NCBI RefSeq assembly: GCF_036621415.1 | Contig: NZ_CP030941.1 | Coordinates: 682,001-746,000 of the forward strand | DNA length: 64,000 nucleotides | Direction of reading: 5' to 3' | From: Nitratireductor thuwali | Lineage (GTDB): Bacteria; Pseudomonadota; Alphaproteobacteria; Rhizobiales; Rhizobiaceae | Shown here: piece after piece, positions 9,027-17,986 of the stretch | How the letters are laid out: every line of letters starts with the position of its first letter | Numbering within the stretch: position 1 is the stretch's first letter | Notes under the pieces: generated by a model | What the model was told of the DNA's origin: nothing | What the model saw: only the letters and a program-made list of their open reading frames with translations | The model's database searches: none | Program-made: the position numbers and the translations under genes

Positions 9027-10496
9027 CTATTGGCCGCCCGCCGCCCGCGCGTTGAGGAGCCCGTACCCATAGTCGTCGTCGCGCCCCGGACGGCCCAGAT
9101 CGGTGGCCGTCTGCGCCAGCCGTGCGGCGATCTCGTCCGCGTCCAGCCTCTCGATGCGCATCAGATTGGCGATGGCGCCCGACACGACGGCGGCCGCGAA
9201 CGAGGTACCCGTTACCGCGTCCACGCCACCTCCCGGTATCGGTGCCAGCAGGTTCACGCCCGGCGCGGAGAGTTCGACGTAAGGGCCGCGATTGGCTTGT
9301 TCCATCAACGCATCCTGCGCATCCGTCGCCGTCACGGCGATGACGCCGTCATAGGCGGCGGGATAGCCGTAAGGTGCGCGCGGGCCGTTGTTTCCGGCAG
9401 CCGCCACCAGCACGACGCCGCGCTCGCGCGCCGCCCGGCATGCGGCCTCGAAAATGAGGTTCTTTGGTCCCACGAAGCTCATATTGATGATGCGCGCTTG
9501 CTGAGCCACCGCCCAGTCGAGCGCCGACAGAAGCACGTCCATGCTGGAGCGCCCGCCCTCGAAGGCGCGCGCATGGTGGATGCGGGCCCCCGGCGCCAGC
9601 CCCCGGAACGGACCGCCGCCGGCGATCAGCCCGGAAATCGATGTGCCATGGCCCCGCTCCTCGATGAAGCGGTCGGGCATGGCGTCGAAAACCCCGACAA
9701 CGGCCTCCTTGAGGGCAGGATGGTTCTCGTCCAGCGCCGTGTCGATCACCGCAATATCGATATCCGCCCCGCTCGCCTGCTCGGCGTTCAGCGCGATGCG
9801 TCCGAAGGCGTAGGGGATGATCTGCGCCGCCTGCTCCAGCGTATAGATATGGTTCGGCGCCTGCCCCAGCGCCCTCCCGTCGGCGGCGAGTTGGGCCAGT
9901 ACCACGCCCACCGGACGACCGTCCGGGATGCCGTAGCGTGCCACTGTCGTGCCAAGCAGCGCGGAGCCGCGCGAGGACCGCACTTCGAGCCCCAGCGCCG
10001 CGGCGACGGCTTCCGCCTCCGCCACGTCGCCGTCGATCGTCACCAGCACCTCATCGGGCACATGGTCGCCGACAACGGCCCGGAGCGGCACTGACGCCGC
10101 GGGCGCGCGCCGGCTGGGTGCAAAACCATTCGCCGGGGCAGCCCCGGCCCGCGCAGGCGAACCGCCATTCGCGCCGTCGGTGGATGAGGCTGGCGATGGG
10201 TTATCGGTCTGCCCGCCATTTGCCGGCGGCGTCGATCGTCTCTCCGGCAGATCGGCCCCCGGCCCTATGCTTCCTGGAGACCTGCCGAAGAGCTCGGCCA
10301 GGATACCTGGAAGGTAGACGACTCCCGGCTGCCGCGCATCCTCCTTCGCCTCTCGGCAACCCGGTTCGCTCTGGTCGTCGGCGCAATCCTGCGGGACCGT
10401 CCGCGTCACCGCCGGCGCATTCGTCTGTGCCTGCGCCATACCCGCCATCAGGGCAATCGCTGCTCCCAACAGAAACGCTGTCGTTTTCACTGTCAT
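9027..10496 (-). CDS. Secreted subtilisin-like (S8) serine protease
   Basis: Exported serine protease of 489 residues. Signal peptide about 1-23 (LLGAAIALMAGMAQAQ). Residues 24-140 form a low-complexity Pro/Ala/Gly/Ser-rich linker, 146-220 a small alpha/beta domain in the position of a propeptide, and 240-489 the S8 catalytic domain with Asp252 (DIAVIDTALDENH), His283 (GHGTSISGLIAGG), oxyanion Asn369/370 (AAAGNNGP) and Ser432 (GTSFAAAVVSG). It is third in an operon after an ECF sigma factor and its anti-sigma factor and overlaps the latter's stop by four bases (ATGA). That context suggests it acts in or on the sigma circuit or on the nearby surface proteins. Confidence 0.9.
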   Translation of the reverse strand: MTVKTTAFLLGAAIALMAGMAQAQTNAPAVTRTVPQDCADDQSEPGCREAKEDARQPGVVYLPGILAELFGRSPGSIGPGADLPERRSTPPANGGQTDNPSPASSTDGANGGSPARAGAAPANGFAPSRRAPAASVPLRAVVGDHVPDEVLVTIDGDVAEAEAVAAALGLEVRSSRGSALLGTTVARYGIPDGRPVGVVLAQLAADGRALGQAPNHIYTLEQAAQIIPYAFGRIALNAEQASGADIDIAVIDTALDENHPALKEAVVGVFDAMPDRFIEERGHGTSISGLIAGGGPFRGLAPGARIHHARAFEGGRSSMDVLLSALDWAVAQQARIINMSFVGPKNLIFEAACRAARERGVVLVAAAGNNGPRAPYGYPAAYDGVIAVTATDAQDALMEQANRGPYVELSAPGVNLLAPIPGGGVDAVTGTSFAAAVVSGAIANLMRIERLDADEIAARLAQTATDLGRPGRDDDYGYGLLNARAAGGQ

Positions 10497-11152
10497 TCGG
10501 CCTCCGGCCGTGCGCCCGCGATGACACGCGCCACCAGCGGCTGAGCTTCTAGTTCGGCGGCCAGACGGTCGTAGTCGGCGGCGGTTGAGACCGGCAGGAT
10601 GACGCGGTAAACGCCGCCCGGAAGCGGTCCCGCATCGATCTCAAGACGCAGCGACTGCAGCACGCCTGTCACTTCCGAGATAGGCGCCTCGTCATCGAAG
10701 CTGACCAGCACGAAAGGCAATTGCACCCGCTCCTCGCTCGTCCCGGCAACCGTATAATCGTCGGCATCCCTGGTAGAAATCCAAGCCGTTTGCGCCGCAA
10801 GCAGCGCGACGGCCAGCGCCGCCGTACCCCACGCCAGGCCGGATGACGGCGCTGCAAACCAGCCGCCCGCCCGTTTCAGCCAGGTTGTGCGGGCAAGGCG
10901 CGGCGGTCCCGATTCGCGCTCCAGCGCTGCCGAAAGCCGCGACAGCGCATCCGCGGGAGGGCGGATCGCCTCATTGCCCATGGCCGCGGCCGAATATTCG
11001 GCCTCCGCCTCTTCCAGCGCGATCGCCGCCGCCGGGTCGGAGGCCAGCCACCGCTCCACCGCTTCGCGCTCGTCGTCGCTCAGCGTACCGTTCAGATAAA
11101 ACGGCAGCAGCGTTTCCAGCTCGTCGCGCCGGTCCAGCTTGTCCGTGTTCAT
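10493..11152 (-). CDS. Membrane anti-sigma factor, zinc-less type
   Basis: Predicted inhibitor of the upstream ECF sigma factor, with which it overlaps by four bases. The start at 11152 gives 219 residues. The N-terminal 1-60 (LETLLPFYLNGTLSDDEREAV) looks like an anti-sigma domain, but the protein contains no cysteine at all, so it is not a zinc-binding ZAS domain. One membrane span lies at about 105-124 (LAWGTAALAVALLAAQTAW). The C-terminal 125-219 would be periplasmic and resembles, by eye, the pre-catalytic domain of the next-encoded protease. Function of the C-terminal part is inferred. Confidence 0.82.
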   Translation of the reverse strand: MNTDKLDRRDELETLLPFYLNGTLSDDEREAVERWLASDPAAAIALEEAEAEYSAAAMGNEAIRPPADALSRLSAALERESGPPRLARTTWLKRAGGWFAAPSSGLAWGTAALAVALLAAQTAWISTRDADDYTVAGTSEERVQLPFVLVSFDDEAPISEVTGVLQSLRLEIDAGPLPGGVYRVILPVSTAADYDRLAAELEAQPLVARVIAGARPEAE

Positions 11153-11781
11153 GGCCAACCTCTGTCGTAGCCGGCGGCCTTCAACGCTTCGCCGAGCTTC
11201 TTTCGGGCGTAGAACATGCGCGTCTTCACCGTTGCCACCGGTATGGCGAGGATCTCGCCGATCTCGCTTACCGACTTGCCGTGGTAATAGGCAAGGTCGA
11301 CGACCGTCCGGTGTTCTTCCGGCAGGTCGTCGATAAAGCGACGCAGCGCCGCGCTCTTGTCGTCCTTCATGGCCGTCACTTCGGGCGTGTCGGCGCCGTC
11401 CTCGACAGCTTCCGCCTGCCCCTCGTCCAGCGCCTGCTCGCGCCGGCGCCTCAGCGCCGAAAGCGCCTTGTAGCGGGCGATGCCGAGGAGCCATGTCGAC
11501 ACCTCCGCCCGCCCCTCGAAGCGCGGAGCCTGACGCCACACCTCCAGAAACACTTCATTTGCGACGTCGTCAGCCATGGTTTCCGATCCTGTCTGGCGCA
11601 TCACGAAACGGTAGACCCGCGCGTGATGGCGCATGAATAACAGCCTGACGGCCGCGCGCTCACCGCGCGCCGCCTGCTCGACGAGTTCCCGGTCCGAAAG
11701 CTGGTTCGACTGCGCTTTCATTCCCGGCGCCGCCCGCTTGGCTCGTTCTTCTGTGTGCTGTGACAGGTCAAAAGGGTTCAT
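11149..11781 (-). CDS. RNA polymerase ECF sigma factor
   Basis: Alternative sigma factor of 210 residues. Region 2 lies around residues 35-100 (ARVYRFVMRQTGSETMADD, EVFLEVWRQAPRF, WLLGIARYKALSALR) and region 4 around 145-200 (EEHRTVVDLAYYHGKSVSEI, helix-turn-helix IPVATVKTRMFYARKKL). A later in-frame Met at 11721 is an alternative start. First gene of the sigma/anti-sigma/protease operon and divergent from the secreted-protein genes, which are its most obvious candidate targets. Confidence 0.92.
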   Translation of the reverse strand: MNPFDLSQHTEERAKRAAPGMKAQSNQLSDRELVEQAARGERAAVRLLFMRHHARVYRFVMRQTGSETMADDVANEVFLEVWRQAPRFEGRAEVSTWLLGIARYKALSALRRRREQALDEGQAEAVEDGADTPEVTAMKDDKSAALRRFIDDLPEEHRTVVDLAYYHGKSVSEIGEILAIPVATVKTRMFYARKKLGEALKAAGYDRGWP

Positions 11782-12172
11782 CGGTTTTTCCCACCCCGGC
11801 GGACGCTAAACCATGGCTTGACGAAAAACCAGATAGTGATGTGACTGAACCTTTTTGCTCCTCCGCCGCACCCATTCTTGTGGGCCGCACTCAATGCGCG
11901 CCGCAAACACAGGAGCAAGAAAGATGAAACGAACTCATGACCGCGCATGGTCAACGGTTTCGCCTCGTCGCTCTCGTCCGCCTGCCGCAAGGCAGCCGGC
12001 ATCGATGGCCGGCGAGGCGCATTCGTTGACGCCGCGTAAGCTCGGGCGTATCCTTCGTTCAACCGAGGTCGGATGCCGCCTCGTTGCGGGGGAAATTGCC
12101 AAAGCCGGAACAACCGATCGCCCTGCCACGGGCTCTTCGGCGGTTTCTGCCACCGGCATCGGGGGGAATGCC
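11782..12172. other. Divergent promoter region of the envelope module
   Basis: 391 bases between the sigma operon and the propeller-protein gene. Both start sites must lie here. On the plus strand GAACC at about 11844 resembles an ECF -35 element, but I cannot pair it with a convincing -10. An AGGAG seven bases before an ATG at 11924 opens the same frame as the downstream gene; using it would add 83 residues ahead of an otherwise well-placed signal peptide, so I do not favour it. Confidence 0.4.
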
Positions 12173-14152
12173 ATGAGCGCGCACCGGCAATACGCAAGCA
12201 ATGGCTTGGGACGGGCGTTCCGGCCCGCTGCCCGGCTTCGGAACACGGCCGCCAGCCTGGCGCTGATGATCGCCGCCAATCTCGGCTTCGCGGCCCCCGC
12301 CGCCGCCCAGGAAGGCGCGATCATTCAACCAGGCTTCATGGCACAGACAGGTTTTCCCGGCACCATCATTCCGGGCTTCGAGGAAGGGCTTCTGCCGGGT
12401 GTCGACCCGGTCGACGAGACCTTCATCGATATGGACCGTGCATCCTTGCGCATTTTCGACATGACCTTCCTCGGCGCGCCGCCGGAAGGCCAGATCGTCT
12501 ACACGCCGCCGCCCTTCGAGGTGATGGCGGGCCAGATCGGCCAGGTGTTCGGCCTAGCCTATGATGACGGCAAGCGCGCCGGCACGCCCGAAATCGTGCC
12601 AAACCTCTATGCCGCCGCCACGTCCTTCCATGGCGTCCAGATTGTCACGCCCGACGAGGACGAGGATGGCAGGCCCGAGCGGCGGCGGCGCGGCGCGCCC
12701 GACGCCCGCTTCATGGACGGCCAGTTCGGCCTCGAGAATGGCGGCGGTCCCGGCTCGATCTGGAAGATCGACGGGCTGACCGGAAAGGTCGGGCTCTTCG
12801 CCGATATCGAGACCAACAGCGGCCCGGGCATCGGCAATATCGCCTTTGACCGCTCGCACAGGCAGTTCTTTGCCTCGGACCTCGATTCCGGCCTCATCCA
12901 CCGCATAGACATCGACGGTAACCTGATCGACACATTCGATCACGGTATCGATGGCAGGCTCGCGCGCGGACTGGACACGATCGCTGACGATGGGGCGGTG
13001 ATGGACATTCGGGGTGCCGCCTTCGATACGGAAGAAACCCGCACCTGGGGCTATACACAAGAGGAGCGCCGCATCTACGGCCTCGCCGTTCACGGCGGCC
13101 GGCTCTATTACGCCGTAGGCGAGGAAGCCGAAATCTGGTCCATCGGCATCGCCCGCGACGGAACCTTCGCCGGCGATCCGCGCTGGGAGCTGACGGTCGA
13201 CGCGGAAGAAGACCTGCCCGTCACCGACATCGCCTTCGATACCAAGGGCTTCATGTATCTGGCCCAGCGCGGCGAGATCGAAAACCGTTACGATTATTCC
13301 AGCTTTGCCGACAGCGGCGAGGCCGAGGTCCTGCGCTACTGGCGCGAGAGCCCCGACGACCCTGAAACCGACAGCATCTGGGTCCCGGTTCCCCAAACCT
13401 ACGCAGTGGGTTTCCCCCAGCCGCATCTGCAGGCGACCGGCGGCATCGATCTTCAGTACGGCTATGATTCGCAAGGCCTCATCAACACCAGTGCCTGCGC
13501 GGCCACGCTGGTGAAGACCGGCGACAAGCTGCGCGACGATCCGGCATTGGCCGACCGCCTTATCGAGGGCGGGCCGCTCTCCGTCCACGGCGTCCAGCTC
13601 ACCGCCTCCTTCCTGGTGCGGCCGCAAAACGAGCCGCCTTTCGGCTCGTGGTTCGCCGATTTCGACGGCTTCTTCGCCGATCCGGAAGTCATGGGCCATG
13701 TCGGCGATGTGGAGGTCTGGCGTCCTTGCGAAGGCCGTGCCGGCTGGTACGAGCCGTTGCCCTATCCCGGCGATCTGCCTGTGCCCGGCTGGCCGCCCGG
13801 ATGGCCGCCAACGGACGAACTGCCCCAATGTCTCGAGGTCGAGGTGGTGGAATATTTCTGCACGCCCGCCGGTCTCGAGGCCGACCTTTATGTCCATGAC
13901 CGCGCCGGCATCGGCGGCGATTCGCTGGTCAGCAAATCGCTCACCCCCGGCGTTGGCGTTTCCCCGTCAAAGCAGACGGTTCCGAGCCTGGCGACGCCCT
14001 TCACGCTTGGCGTGACCGGCCATCTGCCCGGCGAGACCGTCGACCTCGGCCTTTGTTTCTACAAGGATGCCGATGCCAAGGCGGGCGGCTACTTCCCTTG
14101 CTGCAAGGTGACGCTGCCGCTTGAGACGCCCCTTGAATCCTGTGCGCCGTGA
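12173..14152 (+). CDS. Secreted propeller-like protein of unknown function
   Basis: I do not recognise a named family. Start at 12173 has a GGGGGGA ribosome-binding site and puts a signal peptide at residues about 20-50 (AASLALMIAANLGFAAPAAAQ). The 659-residue protein has repeated short beta-type segments typical of propeller folds (GSIWKIDGLTGKVGLFAD, GLIHRIDIDGNLIDTFDHG, RIYGLAVHGGRLYYAVG, VTDIAFDTKGFMYLAQRG), an acidic DEDEDGRPERRRRG insertion, and a Cys-containing C-terminal domain (about 570-659) recalling bacterial adhesin-type domains. It ends in a four-base overlap with a GTG of the DUF11 gene frame and is very probably cotranscribed with it. Divergent from the sigma operon. Probably a surface or periplasmic structural protein. 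Confidence 0.75.
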   Translation: MSAHRQYASNGLGRAFRPAARLRNTAASLALMIAANLGFAAPAAAQEGAIIQPGFMAQTGFPGTIIPGFEEGLLPGVDPVDETFIDMDRASLRIFDMTFLGAPPEGQIVYTPPPFEVMAGQIGQVFGLAYDDGKRAGTPEIVPNLYAAATSFHGVQIVTPDEDEDGRPERRRRGAPDARFMDGQFGLENGGGPGSIWKIDGLTGKVGLFADIETNSGPGIGNIAFDRSHRQFFASDLDSGLIHRIDIDGNLIDTFDHGIDGRLARGLDTIADDGAVMDIRGAAFDTEETRTWGYTQEERRIYGLAVHGGRLYYAVGEEAEIWSIGIARDGTFAGDPRWELTVDAEEDLPVTDIAFDTKGFMYLAQRGEIENRYDYSSFADSGEAEVLRYWRESPDDPETDSIWVPVPQTYAVGFPQPHLQATGGIDLQYGYDSQGLINTSACAATLVKTGDKLRDDPALADRLIEGGPLSVHGVQLTASFLVRPQNEPPFGSWFADFDGFFADPEVMGHVGDVEVWRPCEGRAGWYEPLPYPGDLPVPGWPPGWPPTDELPQCLEVEVVEYFCTPAGLEADLYVHDRAGIGGDSLVSKSLTPGVGVSPSKQTVPSLATPFTLGVTGHLPGETVDLGLCFYKDADAKAGGYFPCCKVTLPLETPLESCAP

Positions 14153-14163
14153 GGGAGGGAGAG

Positions 14164-17100
14164 ATGACCACGTTCACTTTCGCCCCTTCGCGGGAACGCA
14201 ATTCAAATCCGGTCATGGAGACGATCATGAACCCCCTGTACCAGGCCGCGCGCGCGCCGCGCTGGCTTTTGGCGGCAGGCATGGCGCTCTCCACAGCGCT
14301 CATGCCGCTGACCATCGCACCTGCCAATGCGCAGGTTCCCGGAGGCATGGAGCCTCGCATAGAACTCGAACCCCTGGAGCCGGTGGAGCCGGCGCCGGAA
14401 CGTGAAAAGCTCGTCCCCTTCTTCGAGAAGACGGGCCGCCAGCTCGATTGCGATTATGTCCAGTACCGCCTGCGCTTCGGCGTGCGCGGTGATCCGGCCA
14501 TGATCGGCCATCCGATACTGGCGACGCTGCTCGACAATGTCCGCTTCGACCTCCAGGACCAGTTGCCTGGCGACCTGGCGATCGTCGATGTCAGCATATC
14601 GGGTGACATAACAGGGCCGGGCGGCGGTGCCGCGCCCTCTCACACGGTCGGCACGACGGCCACCCCGGACGATTCCCTGTCGCTGGCCGACTTCCGCGTG
14701 TCGGCCGCCGATCTCGATGGCGACGGCAGCCTCACGGAGCGCTATGCCATTATCGAGATCAAGGCGAAGATCGACCAGGCCGCCTTCCCGGCCGTCACCA
14801 ATGTCGACAATCAGGGCAACATCACCCTGCAGCGCGCCGATGTCGGCGGCGGCCTGGGCACAATGCCCTCGCACGACCCGGCCATCCCCGATGACGGCGA
14901 CTGGAAGACCGGCGCGCCGACCACCATCGCCATCGACGTCACCGATTGCGAACCGCCTCCGCCTCCGCCCGGCGGTGACCCGGAAGAGGCATGCTTCGCG
15001 GTCGAGACCGGCGAGGTCGATTGCGTGCCCGGCGGCGGCGCCTACATCTACCGCATGCATGTCGGACCGGAGATGGCGGGCAATGTCGTCATGGTCTCCT
15101 CGACCACGCCTGGCATCGTCATCGATCCGGCTTCGCAGGTGGTTCCCGCCGGCGGCGGCACACTGGAATGGAAAATCATCGGGGCCCTCCCCGGCGAGAC
15201 CGTCCATCTGGTGGTGACCGGCGTCGAGACCTATGCGGGTCCTGCCGAGGGCGTCGGCCTGTGTTGCTCGCAGACCGTCGATATCGAAATCCCGGAGGAT
15301 CTCGATTGCCCGGACGAGGAAGGCGAGCCCGACATCAAGGTCGAAAAGCGCGCCGACGAAGCCATGTGCGAGCCGGAAGGCCCATGCGACTTCACCATCC
15401 GCGTATCGAATGCCGGCGACGCGCCCTATACCGGCAAGATCGTGCTGGGCGAAGTCACCGCCCCCGGCCACGCAGACATCATCGCCGGCCCCAACGCGCC
15501 CTGGACCTGCGTGCCCATGGCCAGCCCCGCTTCCTGCGAACATCCCGAAACCACTCTCAACCCGGGCGAGTTCGTGGACCTGAAGCTTGGCTTCCAGCCC
15601 GGCCCGGCATGGCCCGGAAGCGTCCTCCGCAACTGCGCCGAATACGACTACACGGCCAGCGGCAAGGATGCGTTCGGCGATCCGACCAACGACAAGGCCT
15701 GCGCATCGATCAAGATATGCAAACCCGGCGATCCCGAATGCACGCCTCCCGAGGGCAACACCCCCGACATCGGAATGCGCAAGCGCGCCGAGCCGGCCGT
15801 GTGCACCCCCGACGGCCTGTGCACCTACGTGGTCACGGTCTATAATGCCGGCCCCGCCAACATCGCAGCTCCCATCACGGTGGTCGATACGTTCCCGCTG
15901 GGCGACGTCGCCTCGGCGAGTTTCAGCCCGACCCCGCCCTGGGCCTGCGTGCCGCTGGCCGGCAACCAGTTCGAGTGCAAGCATCCGATGCTGGTGCTGG
16001 CTCCCGGCGCCACCACCGACATCCAGGTGACGGCGGTGGTGGCGGACTACCCGTCCAACATGGTGGAGAACTGCGCCAAGGTGGAAGCTCTCACGGGCGA
16101 AACCAATCTCGCCAACAACGAGGCCTGCGCCAAGGCGACGATCCCCGACCGCCCGGGCGGCGAGCCGCAATTGCGGATACAGAAGACCTGCGAAGCGACG
16201 GTGTCGTCGGGTTCTGTCGCATGCCGCATCACCGTGTCCAATCCCGGCACCGCCGCCCCCATGGGCCCGGTACGGGTGAACGATGCGGCAACGCTGATCG
16301 GCGGCGGTGCGCCTGTCGAGATCGGTTCTGTCTCGCCGGACGGGCCGGAATGGACTTGCGGTGCGGTTCCGGCCGCAACGCTGGCCTGCGAAATCCCCGG
16401 CGCCGTCATGATGCCGGGAACGAGCCGCCACTTCGACGTGACGGTCAACGTCTCGCCCAACGAGCGGTTCGAGAACTGCGCGCGCGGTTCCTTCGGCCCG
16501 GCGCCGGGCGACGATATCGTCTACCCGTTCGGCGAAGCCTGCGCCGAGGGCGGTACTGGAATCTCGGTCGAAAAGACCGGCGACAGCCAGTGCCTGCTGG
16601 GGCAGCCCTGCACATTCGAGATCACCATCACGAATGACGGGCCAGCCGCCATCTCCGGCCCCATGCGCATCGGCGATGCCTTGACGGTCGAGGGTTTCGG
16701 CTCCACGCCGGCGACCATCGTTTCGGTGAACCCGCCCTTCGGCTGCTCGCCGGAGCCTTCGGAACTGCCCTTCGTCTGCGAGACCACCCTCGGCCTGGCG
16801 CCCGGCGAAAGCCGTAGCCACGAGGTCACGGTCGAGCTGCCGCTGGATGCAGACCTGGCCAGTGAGGTCGGCAACGGTGCGCAAGGCCGCAACTGTGCCG
16901 CCGTCATCGGCATGGATGTAGACGTGCGTGAAGGCCCGCGCTCGCTGTCCGAGCCGGCTGGCGAAGCCTCGTCCCGCCCCTTCGACTGCCACGACTTCAC
17001 GGTCCTGGCCGATGAGGAGGAGGAACAATGCTCGCCCGGTTTTGTCCTGAACAATGACGGCCGCTGTGTCTGCCCGGAAGGCACCACCTTCCGCAATGGG

Positions 17101-17793
17101 CAGTGCGTGGGCGACATTCAGACGACGCCCATCCCCGTGCCGACGCCGCGTCCCAACCGGCCGGACCCTCAGCCCAAGCAGCCCGAGCGTCCGCGTCCGC
17201 AGGCGGACCCGCAGTGCAAGCTGCTGCCGGGCCAGATCCGCACCCAGGACGGACGTTGCATCTGCCCCCGCGGAACGCGCCTGCAGAACGGCCGTTGCGT
17301 CAAGCCGCAGGTCCAGCGTGAATGCCCGCAAGGCACGACCGGCCGCTATCCGAACTGCCGACCGGTCGTCCAGGAACGCTGCCCGCCTGGAACCGCCTTC
17401 GTGGCCGGGCGCTGCCGCAGGCCAGAAGTACAGCGGGAGTGCCCGCCCGGCACCACGGGCCGCTACCCCAACTGTGCGCCAATCGTGCGGCCGCGCTGCC
17501 CGCAGGGCACGACGGGGACCTTCCCTAACTGCCGTCCGACCGTGCAGCGTCGTTGCCCGCAAGGCACCACGGGGCAATATCCCAACTGCCGCCCGGTCGA
17601 GCAGCGCCGCTGCCCGCCAGGGACCACGGGACAGTATCCGAACTGCCGGCAGACCACGCCGCCGACGGTTACCCGTCCTCCGCAGGTCACCCGGCCTCCG
17701 GTCCAGCGGCAGGTTCCGCAGTTGAACCGGCCCCAGTTGCAGATCCGGCCGCAACTTCTTCTGCGGCCGCGCACAGACCAGCAAGTCCAGTAG
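14164..17793 (+). CDS. Large secreted DUF11-repeat protein with Cys-rich tandem-repeat tail
   Basis: 1209-residue secreted protein. Start at 14164 has a strong GGGAGGGAGAG site; a signal peptide follows (LLAAGMALSTALMPLTIAPANAQ, about 35-57). Residues about 60-260 form a unique domain, 270-385 a Cys-containing domain like that at the end of the preceding protein, then four DUF11-type beta-sandwich units starting near residues 390 (DIKVEKRADEAMC), 535 (DIGMRKRAEPAVC), 670 (LRIQKTCEAT) and 800 (ISVEKTGDSQC). From about 955 on it is Cys/Pro-rich with CPxGT motifs, ending in six tandem 19-20-residue units and a basic Pro/Gln tail. DUF11 domains occur in long surface proteins; an extended extracellular or outer-membrane-bound structure is inferred. 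A strong terminator follows. Confidence 0.85.
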   Translation: MTTFTFAPSRERNSNPVMETIMNPLYQAARAPRWLLAAGMALSTALMPLTIAPANAQVPGGMEPRIELEPLEPVEPAPEREKLVPFFEKTGRQLDCDYVQYRLRFGVRGDPAMIGHPILATLLDNVRFDLQDQLPGDLAIVDVSISGDITGPGGGAAPSHTVGTTATPDDSLSLADFRVSAADLDGDGSLTERYAIIEIKAKIDQAAFPAVTNVDNQGNITLQRADVGGGLGTMPSHDPAIPDDGDWKTGAPTTIAIDVTDCEPPPPPPGGDPEEACFAVETGEVDCVPGGGAYIYRMHVGPEMAGNVVMVSSTTPGIVIDPASQVVPAGGGTLEWKIIGALPGETVHLVVTGVETYAGPAEGVGLCCSQTVDIEIPEDLDCPDEEGEPDIKVEKRADEAMCEPEGPCDFTIRVSNAGDAPYTGKIVLGEVTAPGHADIIAGPNAPWTCVPMASPASCEHPETTLNPGEFVDLKLGFQPGPAWPGSVLRNCAEYDYTASGKDAFGDPTNDKACASIKICKPGDPECTPPEGNTPDIGMRKRAEPAVCTPDGLCTYVVTVYNAGPANIAAPITVVDTFPLGDVASASFSPTPPWACVPLAGNQFECKHPMLVLAPGATTDIQVTAVVADYPSNMVENCAKVEALTGETNLANNEACAKATIPDRPGGEPQLRIQKTCEATVSSGSVACRITVSNPGTAAPMGPVRVNDAATLIGGGAPVEIGSVSPDGPEWTCGAVPAATLACEIPGAVMMPGTSRHFDVTVNVSPNERFENCARGSFGPAPGDDIVYPFGEACAEGGTGISVEKTGDSQCLLGQPCTFEITITNDGPAAISGPMRIGDALTVEGFGSTPATIVSVNPPFGCSPEPSELPFVCETTLGLAPGESRSHEVTVELPLDADLASEVGNGAQGRNCAAVIGMDVDVREGPRSLSEPAGEASSRPFDCHDFTVLADEEEEQCSPGFVLNNDGRCVCPEGTTFRNGQCVGDIQTTPIPVPTPRPNRPDPQPKQPERPRPQADPQCKLLPGQIRTQDGRCICPRGTRLQNGRCVKPQVQRECPQGTTGRYPNCRPVVQERCPPGTAFVAGRCRRPEVQRECPPGTTGRYPNCAPIVRPRCPQGTTGTFPNCRPTVQRRCPQGTTGQYPNCRPVEQRRCPPGTTGQYPNCRQTTPPTVTRPPQVTRPPVQRQVPQLNRPQLQIRPQLLLRPRTDQQVQ
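17317..17661 (+). repeat. Six tandem CPxGTTGxYPNC coding repeats
   Basis: Six in-frame units of 57 bases (the second is 60 and divergent), beginning at 17317, 17374, 17434, 17491, 17548 and 17605. The consensus is R-R-C-P-x-G-T-T-G-x-Y-P-N-C-R-P-x-x-Q, with two cysteines per unit ten residues apart. DNA of units 4-6 is nearly identical over CCCGCARGGCACSACGGGG-like stretches, so the array is probably prone to copy-number change. Confidence 0.9.
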
Positions 17794-17815
17794 GATTTCG
17801 CCGCAACGACAAGAG

Positions 17816-17845
17816 CCCCGCCGGATGATCTCCGGCGGGGTTTTT
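17816..17845 (+). terminator. Rho-independent terminator after the DUF11 gene
   Basis: Perfect 10-bp stem CCCCGCCGGA (17816-17825) / TCCGGCGGGG (17831-17840) with a 5-base loop, followed by TTTTT (17841-17845). Ends the propeller/DUF11 transcript. Confidence 0.93.
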
Positions 17846-17905
17846 CGTTCGATGCCCTATTTCACGGCGAACAATTCTCGTTCGCGCAGATGCTGAAAAT
17901 GGAGA

Positions 17906-17937
17906 ACCCGGCCGGGTGGAGGGGCATCCGGCCGGGT
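17906..17937 (-). terminator. Possible terminator of the OmpA-domain gene
   Basis: Inverted repeat ACCCGGCCGG (17906-17915) / CCGGCCGGGT (17928-17937), 10 bp with a 12-base loop, about 50 bases beyond the stop codon. On the minus strand it is followed by TCTCCATTTTC, a weak T-run, so intrinsic termination is plausible but not certain. Confidence 0.45.
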
Positions 17938-17986
17938 CTTCCCGCACGACCCGACCAGGCCAGGCCGGGCATTGGCGCAGGAAGCG

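Noticed and set aside
11782..11860. GGAAC-type ECF promoter for the sigma operon
   Set aside because: No GGAAC is present on the coding strand here; the only similar bases (GAACC on the other strand) lack a matching -10, so autoregulation cannot be claimed from sequence.
11924..12172. Upstream ATG with AGGAG as true start of the propeller protein
   Set aside because: It would place 83 extra residues before a normal signal peptide; the ATG at 12173 has its own strong GGGGGGA site.
17317..17661. Tandem repeats considered as a CRISPR or intergenic satellite
   Set aside because: Units are exact codon multiples inside a long reading frame with conserved Cys/Gly/Pro and no spacers.
14203..17784. 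1193-codon minus-strand frame opposite the DUF11 gene
   Set aside because: Composition artefact of GC-rich repeats. Its product is Gly/Arg/Asp-rich with no motif, and the plus-strand frame has signal peptide, DUF11 units and terminator.
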